A stretch of DNA of 64,000 nucleotides from CAJMGO01 sp900557305 (GTDB taxonomy: Bacteria > Bacillota_I > Bacilli_A > RF39 > UBA660): contig CAJMGO010000003.1 of NCBI GenBank assembly GCA_905212975.1, forward strand, positions 33,509 to 97,508, in the 5' to 3' direction. The position numbers were made by a program, and so were the translations under genes. A model generated the notes under the pieces. It was not told where the DNA came from. It saw only the letters and a list, made by a program, of their open reading frames with translations, and did not search any database. Positions 45,097 through 54,124 of this stretch are shown piece by piece (positions within the stretch are counted from its first letter, which is position 1; each line of letters begins with the position of its first letter).

Positions 45097-46437
45097 ATGA
45101 AAAAGTTTAATGAATGTAAAAATATTAATGAAATAATAGATATAATTGATTATAATTTTTTAGAAAAGATTTCTTATATATTAATAATATTATGGTGTAT
45201 TAATCCTATATTTGAATTATTATTTAAAGAAAATTGTAAGATTTTTTATATGAATTATTATTATATTCAAACAATAATACCAGTTATCGGAGTTATAGGT
45301 ATATTTAATTTCATAATCTTTTATTATAAGTATATAAGAGAAAATGGCTTTAAGTTAAAACAAAATATTTCTTTGTTGTTAATAGGATTATTAGTCCTTT
45401 TAGCAATTATATCTACATTTTTTGCTGAAGATAAGAGTATAGCTATATTAGGGGATTCTTATAGAAAAGAAGGATTAATTAGGTATATATTATATGTTGG
45501 ATTTTTATTAAATGCTATGTGTATTAAAGATAAGAAATATTTGTTTCGAATATTTAAAACAATAATATGGTGTTGTTTAGTAAGTTCTTTATATCCATTA
45601 TTATTAAAAGGTGAAAGCAATTTTTATAATAGAGAATATTCTAATATATTTATGCAATTTAATCATTATGGATATTATTTGATGATAAGCTCTTTTTTAT
45701 CTTTATTCATTTTTATTAATGAAAAGAATAATTATAAAAAAATTATATATCTTGGTGTTTTTACTATAATACTATTTTTCTTAATTATAAATAATACTTT
45801 TGGATGTTATTTAGCGTTTTTAATTACATTTATTTGTTTTATTATTTATTCATTATTTTTTAAATGGAAAAGAATGGAATGTATCATTGCGTCAATAATA
45901 TTTATAACACTTTCAATTACATTATTTAATAGTAGTGAAAATTATATAGTAAAAGAAAATATTAAGGAATTATTAATGGATAGTAAAATAATAAATAATT
46001 ATGTACTTAATAATAATAAAGAGTCAAAAGAAAAAATATATAGTATAGGAACGTCAAGAGGTATATTATGGAAATATGCAATTCTTAAAATAAAAGAAAA
46101 ACCACTTGTAGGAGGTGGAATAGAATGCTTGGGAACGTTTTATGCTGATAATAAAATTGATCAAGATAGACCTCATAATATAATATTACAGATAGCTTCG
46201 TTTGTAGGTATACCTGCAGCATTTGTTTATATAATCATTATTTTTAAAATATTTCTTTCAAGTTTGAAAAATTTAAAAGAAAAAAATATATTTGTAATTG
46301 GTATATTTTTTACGGGTATATGTTATTTTATTTCATCCATGTTTGGAAATAGCATGTTTTATACATCTCCATATTTTATGATAATACTTGGATTATTATT
46401 AAGTTTTAATTATAAAATAGAAAAAAGGATTAAATAA
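45097..46437 (+). CDS. O-antigen ligase/polymerase-like membrane protein
   Basis: It has 446 aa with about 11-12 membrane helices. The large outside loop (about 285-350) has SRGILWKYAILKIKEKPLVG and DRPHNIILQIASFVG, which is the Wzy_C/WaaL-type signature (Arg, Glu and the HN motif). Such proteins polymerise or ligate lipid-linked glycans. It is far from the polysaccharide island and stands alone between der and spoIVA, so its glycan substrate is uncertain. TACAAT upstream (about 45071) may be its -10 box. Confidence 0.82.
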   Translation: MKKFNECKNINEIIDIIDYNFLEKISYILIILWCINPIFELLFKENCKIFYMNYYYIQTIIPVIGVIGIFNFIIFYYKYIRENGFKLKQNISLLLIGLLVLLAIISTFFAEDKSIAILGDSYRKEGLIRYILYVGFLLNAMCIKDKKYLFRIFKTIIWCCLVSSLYPLLLKGESNFYNREYSNIFMQFNHYGYYLMISSFLSLFIFINEKNNYKKIIYLGVFTIILFFLIINNTFGCYLAFLITFICFIIYSLFFKWKRMECIIASIIFITLSITLFNSSENYIVKENIKELLMDSKIINNYVLNNNKESKEKIYSIGTSRGILWKYAILKIKEKPLVGGGIECLGTFYADNKIDQDRPHNIILQIASFVGIPAAFVYIIIIFKIFLSSLKNLKEKNIFVIGIFFTGICYFISSMFGNSMFYTSPYFMIILGLLLSFNYKIEKRIK

Positions 46438-46446
46438 TCCTTTTTA
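46421..46446. terminator. Bidirectional terminator between the ligase-like gene and spoIVA
   Basis: AAAAAAGGATT pairs with AATCCTTTTT around AAAT. The A and T flanks allow termination on both strands, which suits the convergent genes. Confidence 0.88.
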
Positions 46447-47919
46447 TAATACTATAGCAAATAAGTTACCGCTTCCTTTATTTACTAATTTTGTTATTGT
46501 TTGTTGAAGTTTAAATCTTGCATTTTCTGGCATTAGAGATAGTTTGGCTTGTATTCCTTCTTTTACAATTACATCTAGACTTCTACCAAATATTTCTGAT
46601 TTCCAAATATTATCTGGATTTGTATCATAATCTTTCATTAAATAATTGATTAATTCTTTTGATTGAAGTTCTGAACCTATTACTGGTTCGAATGTTGATT
46701 CTACATCAACTCTAATCATATGTATAGAAGGAGCAGTTGCTTTTAATTTTACTCCATATCTACTTCCTTGTTTTATTATTTCTGGTGTATCTAGTTTCAT
46801 ATCGCTAAGCGATGGACTTGCAACACCATATCCAGTTTGTTTTACCATTTTTAATGCTGATTTTATGTGATCATATTCTATTTTTGCTTCATTATATTCT
46901 TGGAATAGATTTAAAAGTTGTGATTTGCTTTTTATATCAACTCCAATAATATCTTTTAAGACTTGATTATAAAGTTCACTTTTTGCTTCTAGCTTGATTG
47001 TTACATTGCCTGTTTCTGTATCGACATTAGAAAGATATGCTTTATTTATATATTCACAATCTGAAAAGTGTGATGTGATAAGTTCAATATCTTTTAATTT
47101 ATCAATTTCCATAACACTTTCTTTTATTTTTTCTATATATATTTTTTTTAACCAATTACTTGATGATAGTGTAGCTATCCAATCTGGCATTTCAACTTTA
47201 ACTTCCATAACTGGAAATTCATATAATGCTTCTCTTAAAATATTATAAATATCTCTTTCTGTCATATTTTCAACACTAATTGGTAGAACAGGAACATCAT
47301 AATCTGCTTGCATTTTTTCAGCAAGTCTTTCTGTTTCTGGTAATGTTGGATGATTACTATTTAGAATTACTATAAATGGTTTTCCTATTTCTTTTAGTTC
47401 ATTTACAATTCTTAATTCTGTATCTATATAGTTACTTCTTGGTATTTCTCCAAATGAACCATCAGTTGTTACAATAATACCAATAGAGGAGTGATCCCTA
47501 ATTACTTTTTCTGTACCTATTTCGGCAGCTTCTACAAAAGGTATTTCTTCATCATACCAAGGACATTTTACCATTCTAGGACCATTTTCATCTTCATATC
47601 CACTTGATCCTGGAATAACATATCCTACACAATCTATAAGTCTTATATTAGCTTTAAAATTATCAATTTGTATTTCAGCAGCATTAGATGGGACAAATTT
47701 AGGTTCTGTTGTCATAATAGTTTTTCCATTAGCGCTTTGTGGTATTTCATCTAAAGCTCTTTTTCTAGCATATTCATCTTCTATATTTGGAACTACTAAA
47801 TTTTCAATTACTTTTTTTATAAATGTTGATTTACCTGTTCTAACAGCTCCAACAATACCTAAATAAATATCTCCTCCAGTTCTACCTGTAATACTTTTAA
47901 TAATCTCTATTTTTTCCAT
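46444..47919 (-). CDS. spoIVA: Stage IV sporulation ATPase SpoIVA
   Basis: SpoIVA polymerises on the forespore surface as the base of the spore coat. It has 491 aa. The P-loop GAVRTGKST near residue 24 (TRAFAC-class ATPase), the conserved DEIPQSANGKTIMTTEPKFV region, LIDCVGYVIPGSSG and the glycine-containing C-terminus (GSGNLFAIVL) match the family throughout. Upstream on the minus strand, GAATATATT-type boxes could be a sigma-E promoter, but this is weak. It marks a genuinely spore-forming organism. Confidence 0.95.
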   Translation of the reverse strand: MEKIEIIKSITGRTGGDIYLGIVGAVRTGKSTFIKKVIENLVVPNIEDEYARKRALDEIPQSANGKTIMTTEPKFVPSNAAEIQIDNFKANIRLIDCVGYVIPGSSGYEDENGPRMVKCPWYDEEIPFVEAAEIGTEKVIRDHSSIGIIVTTDGSFGEIPRSNYIDTELRIVNELKEIGKPFIVILNSNHPTLPETERLAEKMQADYDVPVLPISVENMTERDIYNILREALYEFPVMEVKVEMPDWIATLSSSNWLKKIYIEKIKESVMEIDKLKDIELITSHFSDCEYINKAYLSNVDTETGNVTIKLEAKSELYNQVLKDIIGVDIKSKSQLLNLFQEYNEAKIEYDHIKSALKMVKQTGYGVASPSLSDMKLDTPEIIKQGSRYGVKLKATAPSIHMIRVDVESTFEPVIGSELQSKELINYLMKDYDTNPDNIWKSEIFGRSLDVIVKEGIQAKLSLMPENARFKLQQTITKLVNKGSGNLFAIVL

Positions 47920-48045
47920 TAAATCCCTACTTTCTATAAATCTACTCTAAATATATTCTAAAAAAGATAATATATTCAAAATTTAAAGATATAATTGAAA
48001 ATAGAATTTTATTATGTTATTATTATTTTAGGATGGAGGAAGAAT

Positions 48046-48816
48046 ATGAGATGTAATGTTTGTAATAATGAGGTAAAAGAGGGTGCTTTATTTTGTACAA
48101 ATTGTGGTGCGAAAATACAAAATAATGTACAACAAAATTATAATGTACAACAAAATAATCTACAACAAAATTATAATGTTAATTATACTGAATCTGAAGA
48201 AAGTAAATTTGGATGGGGAGTTTTAGGATTTTTCTTTCCAATTGTTGGACTTATTTTATTTTTAGTATGGAAAAGTGATAAGAAAAAAGCTTCTAAAGCT
48301 GCAGGCCTTGGAGCATTAATTGGATTTTGTATATCAATTGTATTATCAATTATATTGGTTATATTACCAATATTTGTTAAGTTAGCAAATGATAAAAATG
48401 AACCAAATTGGACAATAAATAGTTTTACAAGTAGTGGTTTAGATAAAACTTTTGAATTTGATGATTTAGAGCTTACTTTAGGAAGTGATTATAGTTTTAA
48501 AACGATAAATAAAAGTTATTCTGATTATTATGGTAAAGAGGTTGTTAAATTACCTATAACTGTTAAGAATTTAAGTGATGAAGATAATCATTTGAATATG
48601 TTTTATTATACGGTTATTGGCCCAAATGATGAAAAGGTAAATACAACTACTGTTTCTATATATTTTGATGATGCTTGTGATTATGCTGGTGATTTAGAAA
48701 GTGGAGAATCATATGATAAATATTTATATTTTATATATGATGGTGATGGAGAATATACTATAAAATTTAATAATTATATTGATAAAAAAACAATTAAATT
48801 TAAAATAGAAAAGTAA
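48046..48816 (+). CDS. Zinc-ribbon membrane protein with extracellular beta domain
   Basis: It has 256 aa from ATG 48046 (GGATGGAGGAAG site). The N-terminus is a zinc ribbon (CNVCNNEVKEGALFCTNCG). A Gln/Asn repeat (VQQNYN, VQQNN, LQQNYN) links it to one or two membrane helices (about 68-88 and 95-120). The C-terminal 130 aa resemble the Telomere-length-type DUF5067/DUF4352 Ig-like fold (VVKLPITVKNLSDE). The function is unknown. A bidirectional terminator follows at 48818-48843. Confidence 0.75.
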   Translation: MRCNVCNNEVKEGALFCTNCGAKIQNNVQQNYNVQQNNLQQNYNVNYTESEESKFGWGVLGFFFPIVGLILFLVWKSDKKKASKAAGLGALIGFCISIVLSIILVILPIFVKLANDKNEPNWTINSFTSSGLDKTFEFDDLELTLGSDYSFKTINKSYSDYYGKEVVKLPITVKNLSDEDNHLNMFYYTVIGPNDEKVNTTTVSIYFDDACDYAGDLESGESYDKYLYFIYDGDGEYTIKFNNYIDKKTIKFKIEK

Positions 48817-48817
48817 A

Positions 48818-48843
48818 AAATGTAGAAAAACTACATTTTTTTT
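48818..48843. terminator. Bidirectional terminator
   Basis: AAAAAATGTAG and CTACATTTTTTT flank AAAAA and serve the zinc-ribbon gene and the convergent spoVIF. Confidence 0.9.
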
Positions 48844-49084
48844 AGATCATTTTATCAATATCTTTAGGAATTTTATCATTAACGACTGCGCTTATTATTT
48901 TATCTTCTTTTTCTTTTGATACATCTTTTCCTGTCATACGACCTAATTCTTGTATTACTTCTCTTAATGTATTTTCATCTTTCATATCTCCTTGTTGTAA
49001 TTTGTTTGCTAAAGAAAGAATTGTTTCCTTATTAACATTTGTCTTTTTTTCAACTCTTTTAAAAAAGTTATCTGAAAAATTCAT
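48842..49084 (-). CDS. spoVIF: Stage VI sporulation protein F
   Basis: It has 80 aa. FFKRVEKKTNVNKETILSLA, DMKDENTLREVIQELGRMTG and KEKEDKIISAVVNDKIP follow the SpoVIF family pattern. In B. subtilis it acts in late coat assembly and spore resistance. GAGGGGG lies upstream on the minus strand. It is divergent from yunB. Confidence 0.88.
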   Translation of the reverse strand: MNFSDNFFKRVEKKTNVNKETILSLANKLQQGDMKDENTLREVIQELGRMTGKDVSKEKEDKIISAVVNDKIPKDIDKMI

Positions 49085-49215
49085 TATTTAAATTCCCCCT
49101 CAAAATAATGTATGTTAAATGTCTATTTTTGTTAAAATTAATTTTATAATTATCTAAAATATATATTATTTTAATAAATGCTTTTTTTTAATCATAAAAT
49201 TATTAGGTGTATATT

Positions 49216-49947
49216 ATGTATAAACGTATTCATTTAAAGAAAAAAAATAAGCATAAAATAAGAGACTTTTCTCTTTTGATAATTCTTTTTGTTATTCTAT
49301 GTGTTTCTATATGTTTTAAATTTATTAATAAAAGGGTTAGTCCAGTATTGTTAGAGTACGCTACAAGTGAATCAACTAAGTTAGCGACTCTTATAATAAC
49401 TGCTTCTGTTAATAATGAGGTTTTTTCTAATATTGAAACTAATGATTTATTTGAAATTGAAAAAGATAATAATAATAATATTAAGTATGTGGATTTTGAT
49501 TCTGTTAAGATAAATAAATTATTAAATTTAATTACAAATAGTGTTAAGGAATATTTAGAACAACTTGAAAATGGAAATATAGAAAAGTTAAAGTCTAATA
49601 AATCAATATTTGAAAACTATAAATATGATGATTTGAAAAGGGGAATTATATACGAAATTCCAACTGGAGTTATATTTAATAATTCTTTACTTTCTAATTT
49701 AGGGCCGCGTGTCCCTGTTAGAATGAATATGATAGGTGATGTTGAAACAAATGTTGATACAAGTGTTACAAGTTATGGAATAAATAATGCATTACTTAAG
49801 GTTATAGTAAATGTAAAAGTTTCTCTTAAAGTTATATTGCCATTTTCTTCCAAAATAGTTACTACTGAAACTGATATTCCTATTGCTATGAAAATGGTTT
49901 CTGGGGAAGTACCTAGTTATTATTATTCACCAATTACTAGTAGTTGA
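49216..49947 (+). CDS. yunB: Sporulation protein YunB
   Basis: It has 243 aa from ATG 49216 (site AGGTGT). One N-terminal membrane helix (about 18-38) is followed by an exported domain. VSPVLLEYATSESTKLATLIIT, then IPTGVIFNNSLLSNLGPRVPVRM and SYGINNALLKVIV are the YunB family blocks. YunB is a sigma-E-dependent protein needed for normal spores, exact role unknown. yutD follows, as in the B. subtilis region. Confidence 0.9.
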   Translation: MYKRIHLKKKNKHKIRDFSLLIILFVILCVSICFKFINKRVSPVLLEYATSESTKLATLIITASVNNEVFSNIETNDLFEIEKDNNNNIKYVDFDSVKINKLLNLITNSVKEYLEQLENGNIEKLKSNKSIFENYKYDDLKRGIIYEIPTGVIFNNSLLSNLGPRVPVRMNMIGDVETNVDTSVTSYGINNALLKVIVNVKVSLKVILPFSSKIVTTETDIPIAMKMVSGEVPSYYYSPITSS

Positions 49948-49995
49948 TGTTTTATTATTTAAAGTTTTATGTTATAATGTAAAAGAGGTTAGAGT

Positions 49996-50277
49996 ATGAA
50001 AAAAATAGTTATAGATGATATAAATTATGAATTAGTAGAAAATATTAATGATGGTTTTGATGAAGAAAAATTAAAAGAAATATTTACTGATTATTTTTAT
50101 GAATATGATTATGTATTGGGTGATTGGTCTTATAATAAATTAAGACTTAAGGGTTTTTGTGATAAAGATAATTCTTTATTTAATGAAATTAATGATATAA
50201 GTACAAAGGAAGATTATATAGAAAATCAATGTGCTTATGGGTGTAAATATTTTGTAATAAAAAAATGTAAGGATTAA
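49996..50277 (+). CDS. yutD: YutD-like protein (DUF1027)
   Basis: It has 93 aa. The block YDYVLGDWSYNKLRLKGF and the C-terminal CAYGCKYFVIKK match the YutD/DUF1027 family, a conserved small cytoplasmic protein of unknown function in Bacilli. The site AGAGGTTAG lies upstream, and a TATAAT at about 49973 may be the -10 box. Its position next to yunB matches B. subtilis gene order. Confidence 0.85.
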   Translation: MKKIVIDDINYELVENINDGFDEEKLKEIFTDYFYEYDYVLGDWSYNKLRLKGFCDKDNSLFNEINDISTKEDYIENQCAYGCKYFVIKKCKD

Positions 50278-50332
50278 TAGTATATAAATAATTTTTTTAT
50301 AAATGTTATAATGAATTTATGGAGGATAATAT

Positions 50333-51434
50333 ATGGAATTAAGTGAACTTTTAAATATATATGAACATTTAAGTAATAGGATTAATAATTTATGGAGGTC
50401 TCTTTGACCCAGCTTTAAAAAAAAGAAGAATTAATGATTTAGAGCTTATTATGAATAAAGATGATTTTTGGAATGATAAGCAAAAATCTGAGGAAGTTAT
50501 AGCTGAAGTAAATGAATTAAAAAATAGTTTAGATAGTGTATCTAGTCTTAAAAATAAAATAGATAATAATTTAGAAATATTAAAAGATTTAAAAAATAAT
50601 TATGATCCTGAATTAAAGGATATAGTTTATACGGAAACTAATGATATTGAAAAGTCAATGGATGATGTAGAGATTAGTATTTTATTAAATGATAAATATG
50701 ATAAGTTAGGAGCTATAGTTGATATTCATTCTGGTGCTGGTGGAACAGAGGCGTGCGATTGGGCTAATATGCTATTTAGAATGTATACAAGATGGTGTGA
50801 TTCAAAAAAATATAAAGTAGAGATTGTTGATACTCAACCTGGTGATGAGGTTGGTATAAAAAGTTTAACTATGCTTGTTAAGGGATTAAATGCTTATGGG
50901 TATTTAAAGGTTGAAAAAGGTGTTCATAGATTGGTTAGAATATCTCCATTTGATTCTAATGCAAGAAGACATACTTCATTTGCTTCTATAAATGTTACTC
51001 CATTGTTTTTAAATAATGAAATTAATATAGATATTAAAGAAAGTGATTTAAGAATTGATGTTTATAGATCGAGTGGTTGTGGTGGACAAGGTGTTAATAC
51101 TACAGATTCAGCAGTTCGAATAACTCATATTCCTACTAAGATAGTTGTTACTTGTCAAAATGAAAGAAGTCAGATTAAGAATAAAGAAATCGCTATGTCA
51201 ATTTTAAAAAATAAATTATATAATTTAGAACTTGAAAAGAAAAATAATGAAATAAAACAAATAAGTGGAGATGTTAGTGATATTAATTTTGGTTCTCAAA
51301 TTAGAAGTTATGTAATGCAGCCATATAAACTTGTTAAAGACAATAGAACTGGTACAGAGGTTAGTGATGTTGATTCTGTACTTGATGGAAATATTGATAA
51401 ATTTATTTATGATAATTTGAGAAAGGGTGTGTAA
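50333..51434 (+). CDS. prfB: Peptide chain release factor 2, programmed +1 frameshift
   Basis: RF2 ends translation at UGA and UAA. The first 24 codons (50333-50404) end at an in-frame TGA (50405-50407). The site GGAGG (50394-50398), three bases, then CTT-TGA-C is the classical autoregulatory frameshift: a shift at CTT skips T50405 and continues from GAC (50406) to 51434, giving 366 aa, the normal RF2 length. RISPFDSNARRHTSF holds the SPF anticodon-like motif and SGCGGQGVN the catalytic GGQ. The promoter TGT-TATAAT (50304-50312) and GGAGG precede the start. Confidence 0.96.
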
Positions 51435-51439
51435 GGTGT

Positions 51440-52351
51440 ATGTTTTTTAAGAAAAAATTAAAAAAAGAAGAAATAGAAAAAAGAGTTAATACAGTAACTC
51501 CTCGTGAGAAAATTCTTAAATATATTAATTTAATACTTGGATGTTTAATTGTTACTATAACATTTAATGTTATGTTTAAACCGCAAAATATTGTATATGG
51601 TGGTGTTGCTGGTATATCTATAATTGTTGAAAATTTATGGGGAATAAATGCATCATTATTTTTGGTAGTATCATATGTTATACTTTTAATATTAAGTTTT
51701 ATATTACTTGGATGGAAAGATACTAAAGGTTCACTTTTAGGATCAATATTATTTCCGATATTAATTTATTTAACTAGTGATTTAGCTAAAATAATAGGTT
51801 TTAATGCTACAAACAAATTATTACTTTCTATTGTTGGTGGTACATTAACTGGTGTTGGACTTGGACTTACATTTAAATCAGGTTTTACATCTGGTGGTTC
51901 TGATGTAGTAGTAAGTATAATGGCCAAATTTTTACATATTCCAATAGGTAAAAGTATGCTTATATTTAATAGTATAGTTATTGCTGCATCAACACTTTTA
52001 CTAAGAACTCCAACAGGCGCTATTGATTGGTCGAATTTAATATATTCAGTTATTACGTTATATGTTATAACTCTTGTTACAGATAAAGTTATTCTTGGGG
52101 TTTCTAAATCAAAATCATTCCATGTAATAACAGAACATGTTGATGAAATAAAAGATTATATAATGGGAGTTTTAAATCATGGTGTTACTATATTAGAGGC
52201 TAAAGGTGGTTATACTGGTGACAAGCAAAAAGTAATTATGTGCATTGTTCCAACAAGAGAATATTATAAAATTAAACAGGATATTTTAAAGATAGATCCA
52301 CGTGCTTGTGTACTTGTTACAGATGCATATGAGTTTACTGGTGGAAAGTAG
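51440..52351 (+). CDS. YitT-family membrane protein (DUF2179)
   Basis: It has 303 aa. Five or six membrane helices (about 30-210) include NIVYGGVAGISIIVEN and the Gly-rich TLTGVGLGLTFKSGFTSGGSD, followed by a C-terminal DUF2179 domain (about 215-300: HGVTILEAKGGYTGDKQKVIMC). The YitT/YqfU family is widespread in Bacilli. It is 5 nt after prfB and 9 nt before ftsE, so the four genes likely share a transcript. The substrate is unknown. Confidence 0.9.
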   Translation: MFFKKKLKKEEIEKRVNTVTPREKILKYINLILGCLIVTITFNVMFKPQNIVYGGVAGISIIVENLWGINASLFLVVSYVILLILSFILLGWKDTKGSLLGSILFPILIYLTSDLAKIIGFNATNKLLLSIVGGTLTGVGLGLTFKSGFTSGGSDVVVSIMAKFLHIPIGKSMLIFNSIVIAASTLLLRTPTGAIDWSNLIYSVITLYVITLVTDKVILGVSKSKSFHVITEHVDEIKDYIMGVLNHGVTILEAKGGYTGDKQKVIMCIVPTREYYKIKQDILKIDPRACVLVTDAYEFTGGK

Positions 52352-52360
52352 GGTGAAATT

Positions 52361-53068
52361 ATGAATTTAATAGTAATGAAAAATGTTAGAAAACAATATA
52401 AAACAGGTGTTGTTGCAATACATGATTTAAGTTTAGATATTGAAAAAGGTGATTTTGTATTTATAATAGGATCAACTGGATGTGGTAAGTCAACACTTAT
52501 TAAGATGATATATAGAGAAGAAAAACCTACAAGTGGTAAAATTATTGTAGGTGGTAAAGATGTAGCTAAATTTAGAAATAGTAGTGTATATAAAATAAGA
52601 AGAAGTATTGGTGTAGTATTTCAAGACTTTAAATTATTAAGTAGACTTACTGTATATGAAAATGTAGCATTTGCTCTTGAAATTTTAGGACTTTCAAAGG
52701 ATGAAATACATGATAAAGTTTTAAAAGTTTTAGAGCTAGTTGGATTAAAACATAAAGCAAAAAATTATCCAAATCAATTATCTGGTGGAGAACAACAAAG
52801 AGTCGCTATAGCGCGTGCTATAGTAAATGGTCCAAAATTACTTATTTGTGATGAACCAACAGGAAACTTGGATGAAAATACTAGTATGGAAATTATGAAT
52901 GTTTTGGATGAAATTAATAAACTTGGTACAACAATTATTATGGTTACACATGATACTGAAATAGTAAATAAAATGAAAAAGAGAACTATTTTACTTGATA
53001 GTGGTAGAATATTAAAAGATTTTGAGAAAGGAACTTATAATCATGAAAGCATTAAGAATTCTAGGTAG
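52361..53068 (+). CDS. ftsE: Cell-division ABC ATPase FtsE
   Basis: It has 235 aa with Walker A GSTGCGKST, signature LSGGEQQRVAIARAI, Walker B LLICDEPTGNLD and VTHD. With FtsX it gates wall hydrolases at the division or elongation site. It overlaps ftsX by 26 nt. The synteny prfB-(yitT)-ftsE-ftsX is common in Firmicutes. The coiled-coil M23 protein at 34508-35722 is a candidate partner. Confidence 0.95.
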   Translation: MNLIVMKNVRKQYKTGVVAIHDLSLDIEKGDFVFIIGSTGCGKSTLIKMIYREEKPTSGKIIVGGKDVAKFRNSSVYKIRRSIGVVFQDFKLLSRLTVYENVAFALEILGLSKDEIHDKVLKVLELVGLKHKAKNYPNQLSGGEQQRVAIARAIVNGPKLLICDEPTGNLDENTSMEIMNVLDEINKLGTTIIMVTHDTEIVNKMKKRTILLDSGRILKDFEKGTYNHESIKNSR

Positions 53069-53942
53069 AAATATAAGAGACTCATTTAAAAGTGTATTTA
53101 GAAATTTTTCTCTATCTCTTGCTTCTATTTCATGTATAACAATTACTTTAGTTGTTGTTGCATTTTCAATTATTATGTCATATAACGTTAATTATTTTAC
53201 TGATGAAATTGAATCTGATGTAACTATAGTAACATTTTTAGATGTTGATATAGATGATGCTGGTAGAAGTCGTGTTTCAGAAGAAATAAAAAAATTAGAT
53301 AATATTGAAAGTATTAGTTTTGAATCTAAAAAAGAAATTGCAAATCAAATGATGGAATCATCTGAAGTATATAAAAATATAATGTCTGATTGGACTGATG
53401 AAGAAAGCCCACTACAAGATACATATTTAGTTAAAGTAAAAGATGTAGAAAAAATTGGTGATACAGCTAAGAATATCGGTAAAATAAAAGGCGTAGATGT
53501 TGTAAAATATGGAGAAGGTATGGTTGAACAACTAGTTAGTATTTTTGAGATAGTTAAAAAGATATCTTGGGGAGTTGTAGTTGCTTTAATAATTGTTACA
53601 GCATTTTTAATAGGTAATACTATAAAAATAACAATATTCTCAAGAAAAAGAGAAATTGAAATTATGAGATTAGTAGGAGCATCAAATTTAAATATTAAAA
53701 TTCCATTTGTTTTCGAAGGTTTAATATTAGGTATGCTTGGTTCTATTATTCCAATTTTAGTTACTATATATGGATATACAACTTTATATAATAAATTAGG
53801 TGGTAAAATATTCTCATCTATTATTAGATTAATAAATCCAACACCATTTACATATTTAATTAGTGGAGTATTACTTGCTATTGGTATGATTGTTGGTATG
53901 TTAGGTAGTGTTAGAGCTGTAAGAAAACATTTAAAAGTGTAG
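53043..53942 (+). CDS. ftsX: Cell-division protein FtsX
   Basis: It has 299 aa from ATG 53043 (site AAAGGAA). The four-helix ABC-type topology has a first helix at about 20-45, an extracellular domain (about 50-165), then RKREIEIMRLVGASN between helices 2 and 3, and two C-terminal helices. The extracellular domain would contact a wall hydrolase. It ends before a strong terminator. Confidence 0.94.
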   Translation: MKALRILGRNIRDSFKSVFRNFSLSLASISCITITLVVVAFSIIMSYNVNYFTDEIESDVTIVTFLDVDIDDAGRSRVSEEIKKLDNIESISFESKKEIANQMMESSEVYKNIMSDWTDEESPLQDTYLVKVKDVEKIGDTAKNIGKIKGVDVVKYGEGMVEQLVSIFEIVKKISWGVVVALIIVTAFLIGNTIKITIFSRKREIEIMRLVGASNLNIKIPFVFEGLILGMLGSIIPILVTIYGYTTLYNKLGGKIFSSIIRLINPTPFTYLISGVLLAIGMIVGMLGSVRAVRKHLKV

Positions 53943-53944
53943 TT

Positions 53945-53975
53945 AAAAAAATACTGAATAACAGTATTTTTTTTT
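53945..53975 (+). terminator. Terminator after ftsX
   Basis: AAAAATACTG pairs with CAGTATTTTT around AATAA and continues into a T9 run. It isolates the pilin cassette downstream. Confidence 0.9.
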
Positions 53976-54060
53976 GTTAAATTTTCATGTTGATTAAAAC
54001 GAGACTTTAAATAAATAATTTACGTAAAAAAAATTTACGGAAATATGTCAAAATATGGTA

Positions 54061-54091
54061 TTGACAAAAAGCTTGGGGGGGGGGGTATACT
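54061..54091 (+). promoter_or_regulatory. Promoter with a G11 spacer tract, candidate phase-variable switch
   Basis: TTGACA (54061-54066) is a consensus -35 and TATACT (54086-54091) a near-consensus -10. The spacer is AAAAGCTT plus 11 consecutive G (54075-54085), 19 nt in total. Sigma-70-type promoters work best at 17 nt, so G9 would be optimal and G11 is expected to be weak. Mononucleotide tracts in spacers switch expression by slipped-strand mispairing in other bacteria (for example Neisseria porA and opc). No other G run of this length was noticed in the window. Upstream (54020-54046) TTTACG occurs twice, of unknown meaning. Confidence 0.85.
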
Positions 54092-54124
54092 AAAGTAGTA
54101 GTATAGATAAGGAGTGAATAAAAA

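Noticed and set aside
47920..47995. Definite sigma-E promoter for spoIVA
   Set aside because: GAATATA-like boxes exist on the minus strand, but the A/T-rich background makes the match unconvincing.
50451..50453. ATG 50451 as the start of prfB
   Set aside because: The upstream frame with its TGA frameshift site gives the standard RF2 length, and 50451 has no ribosome site.
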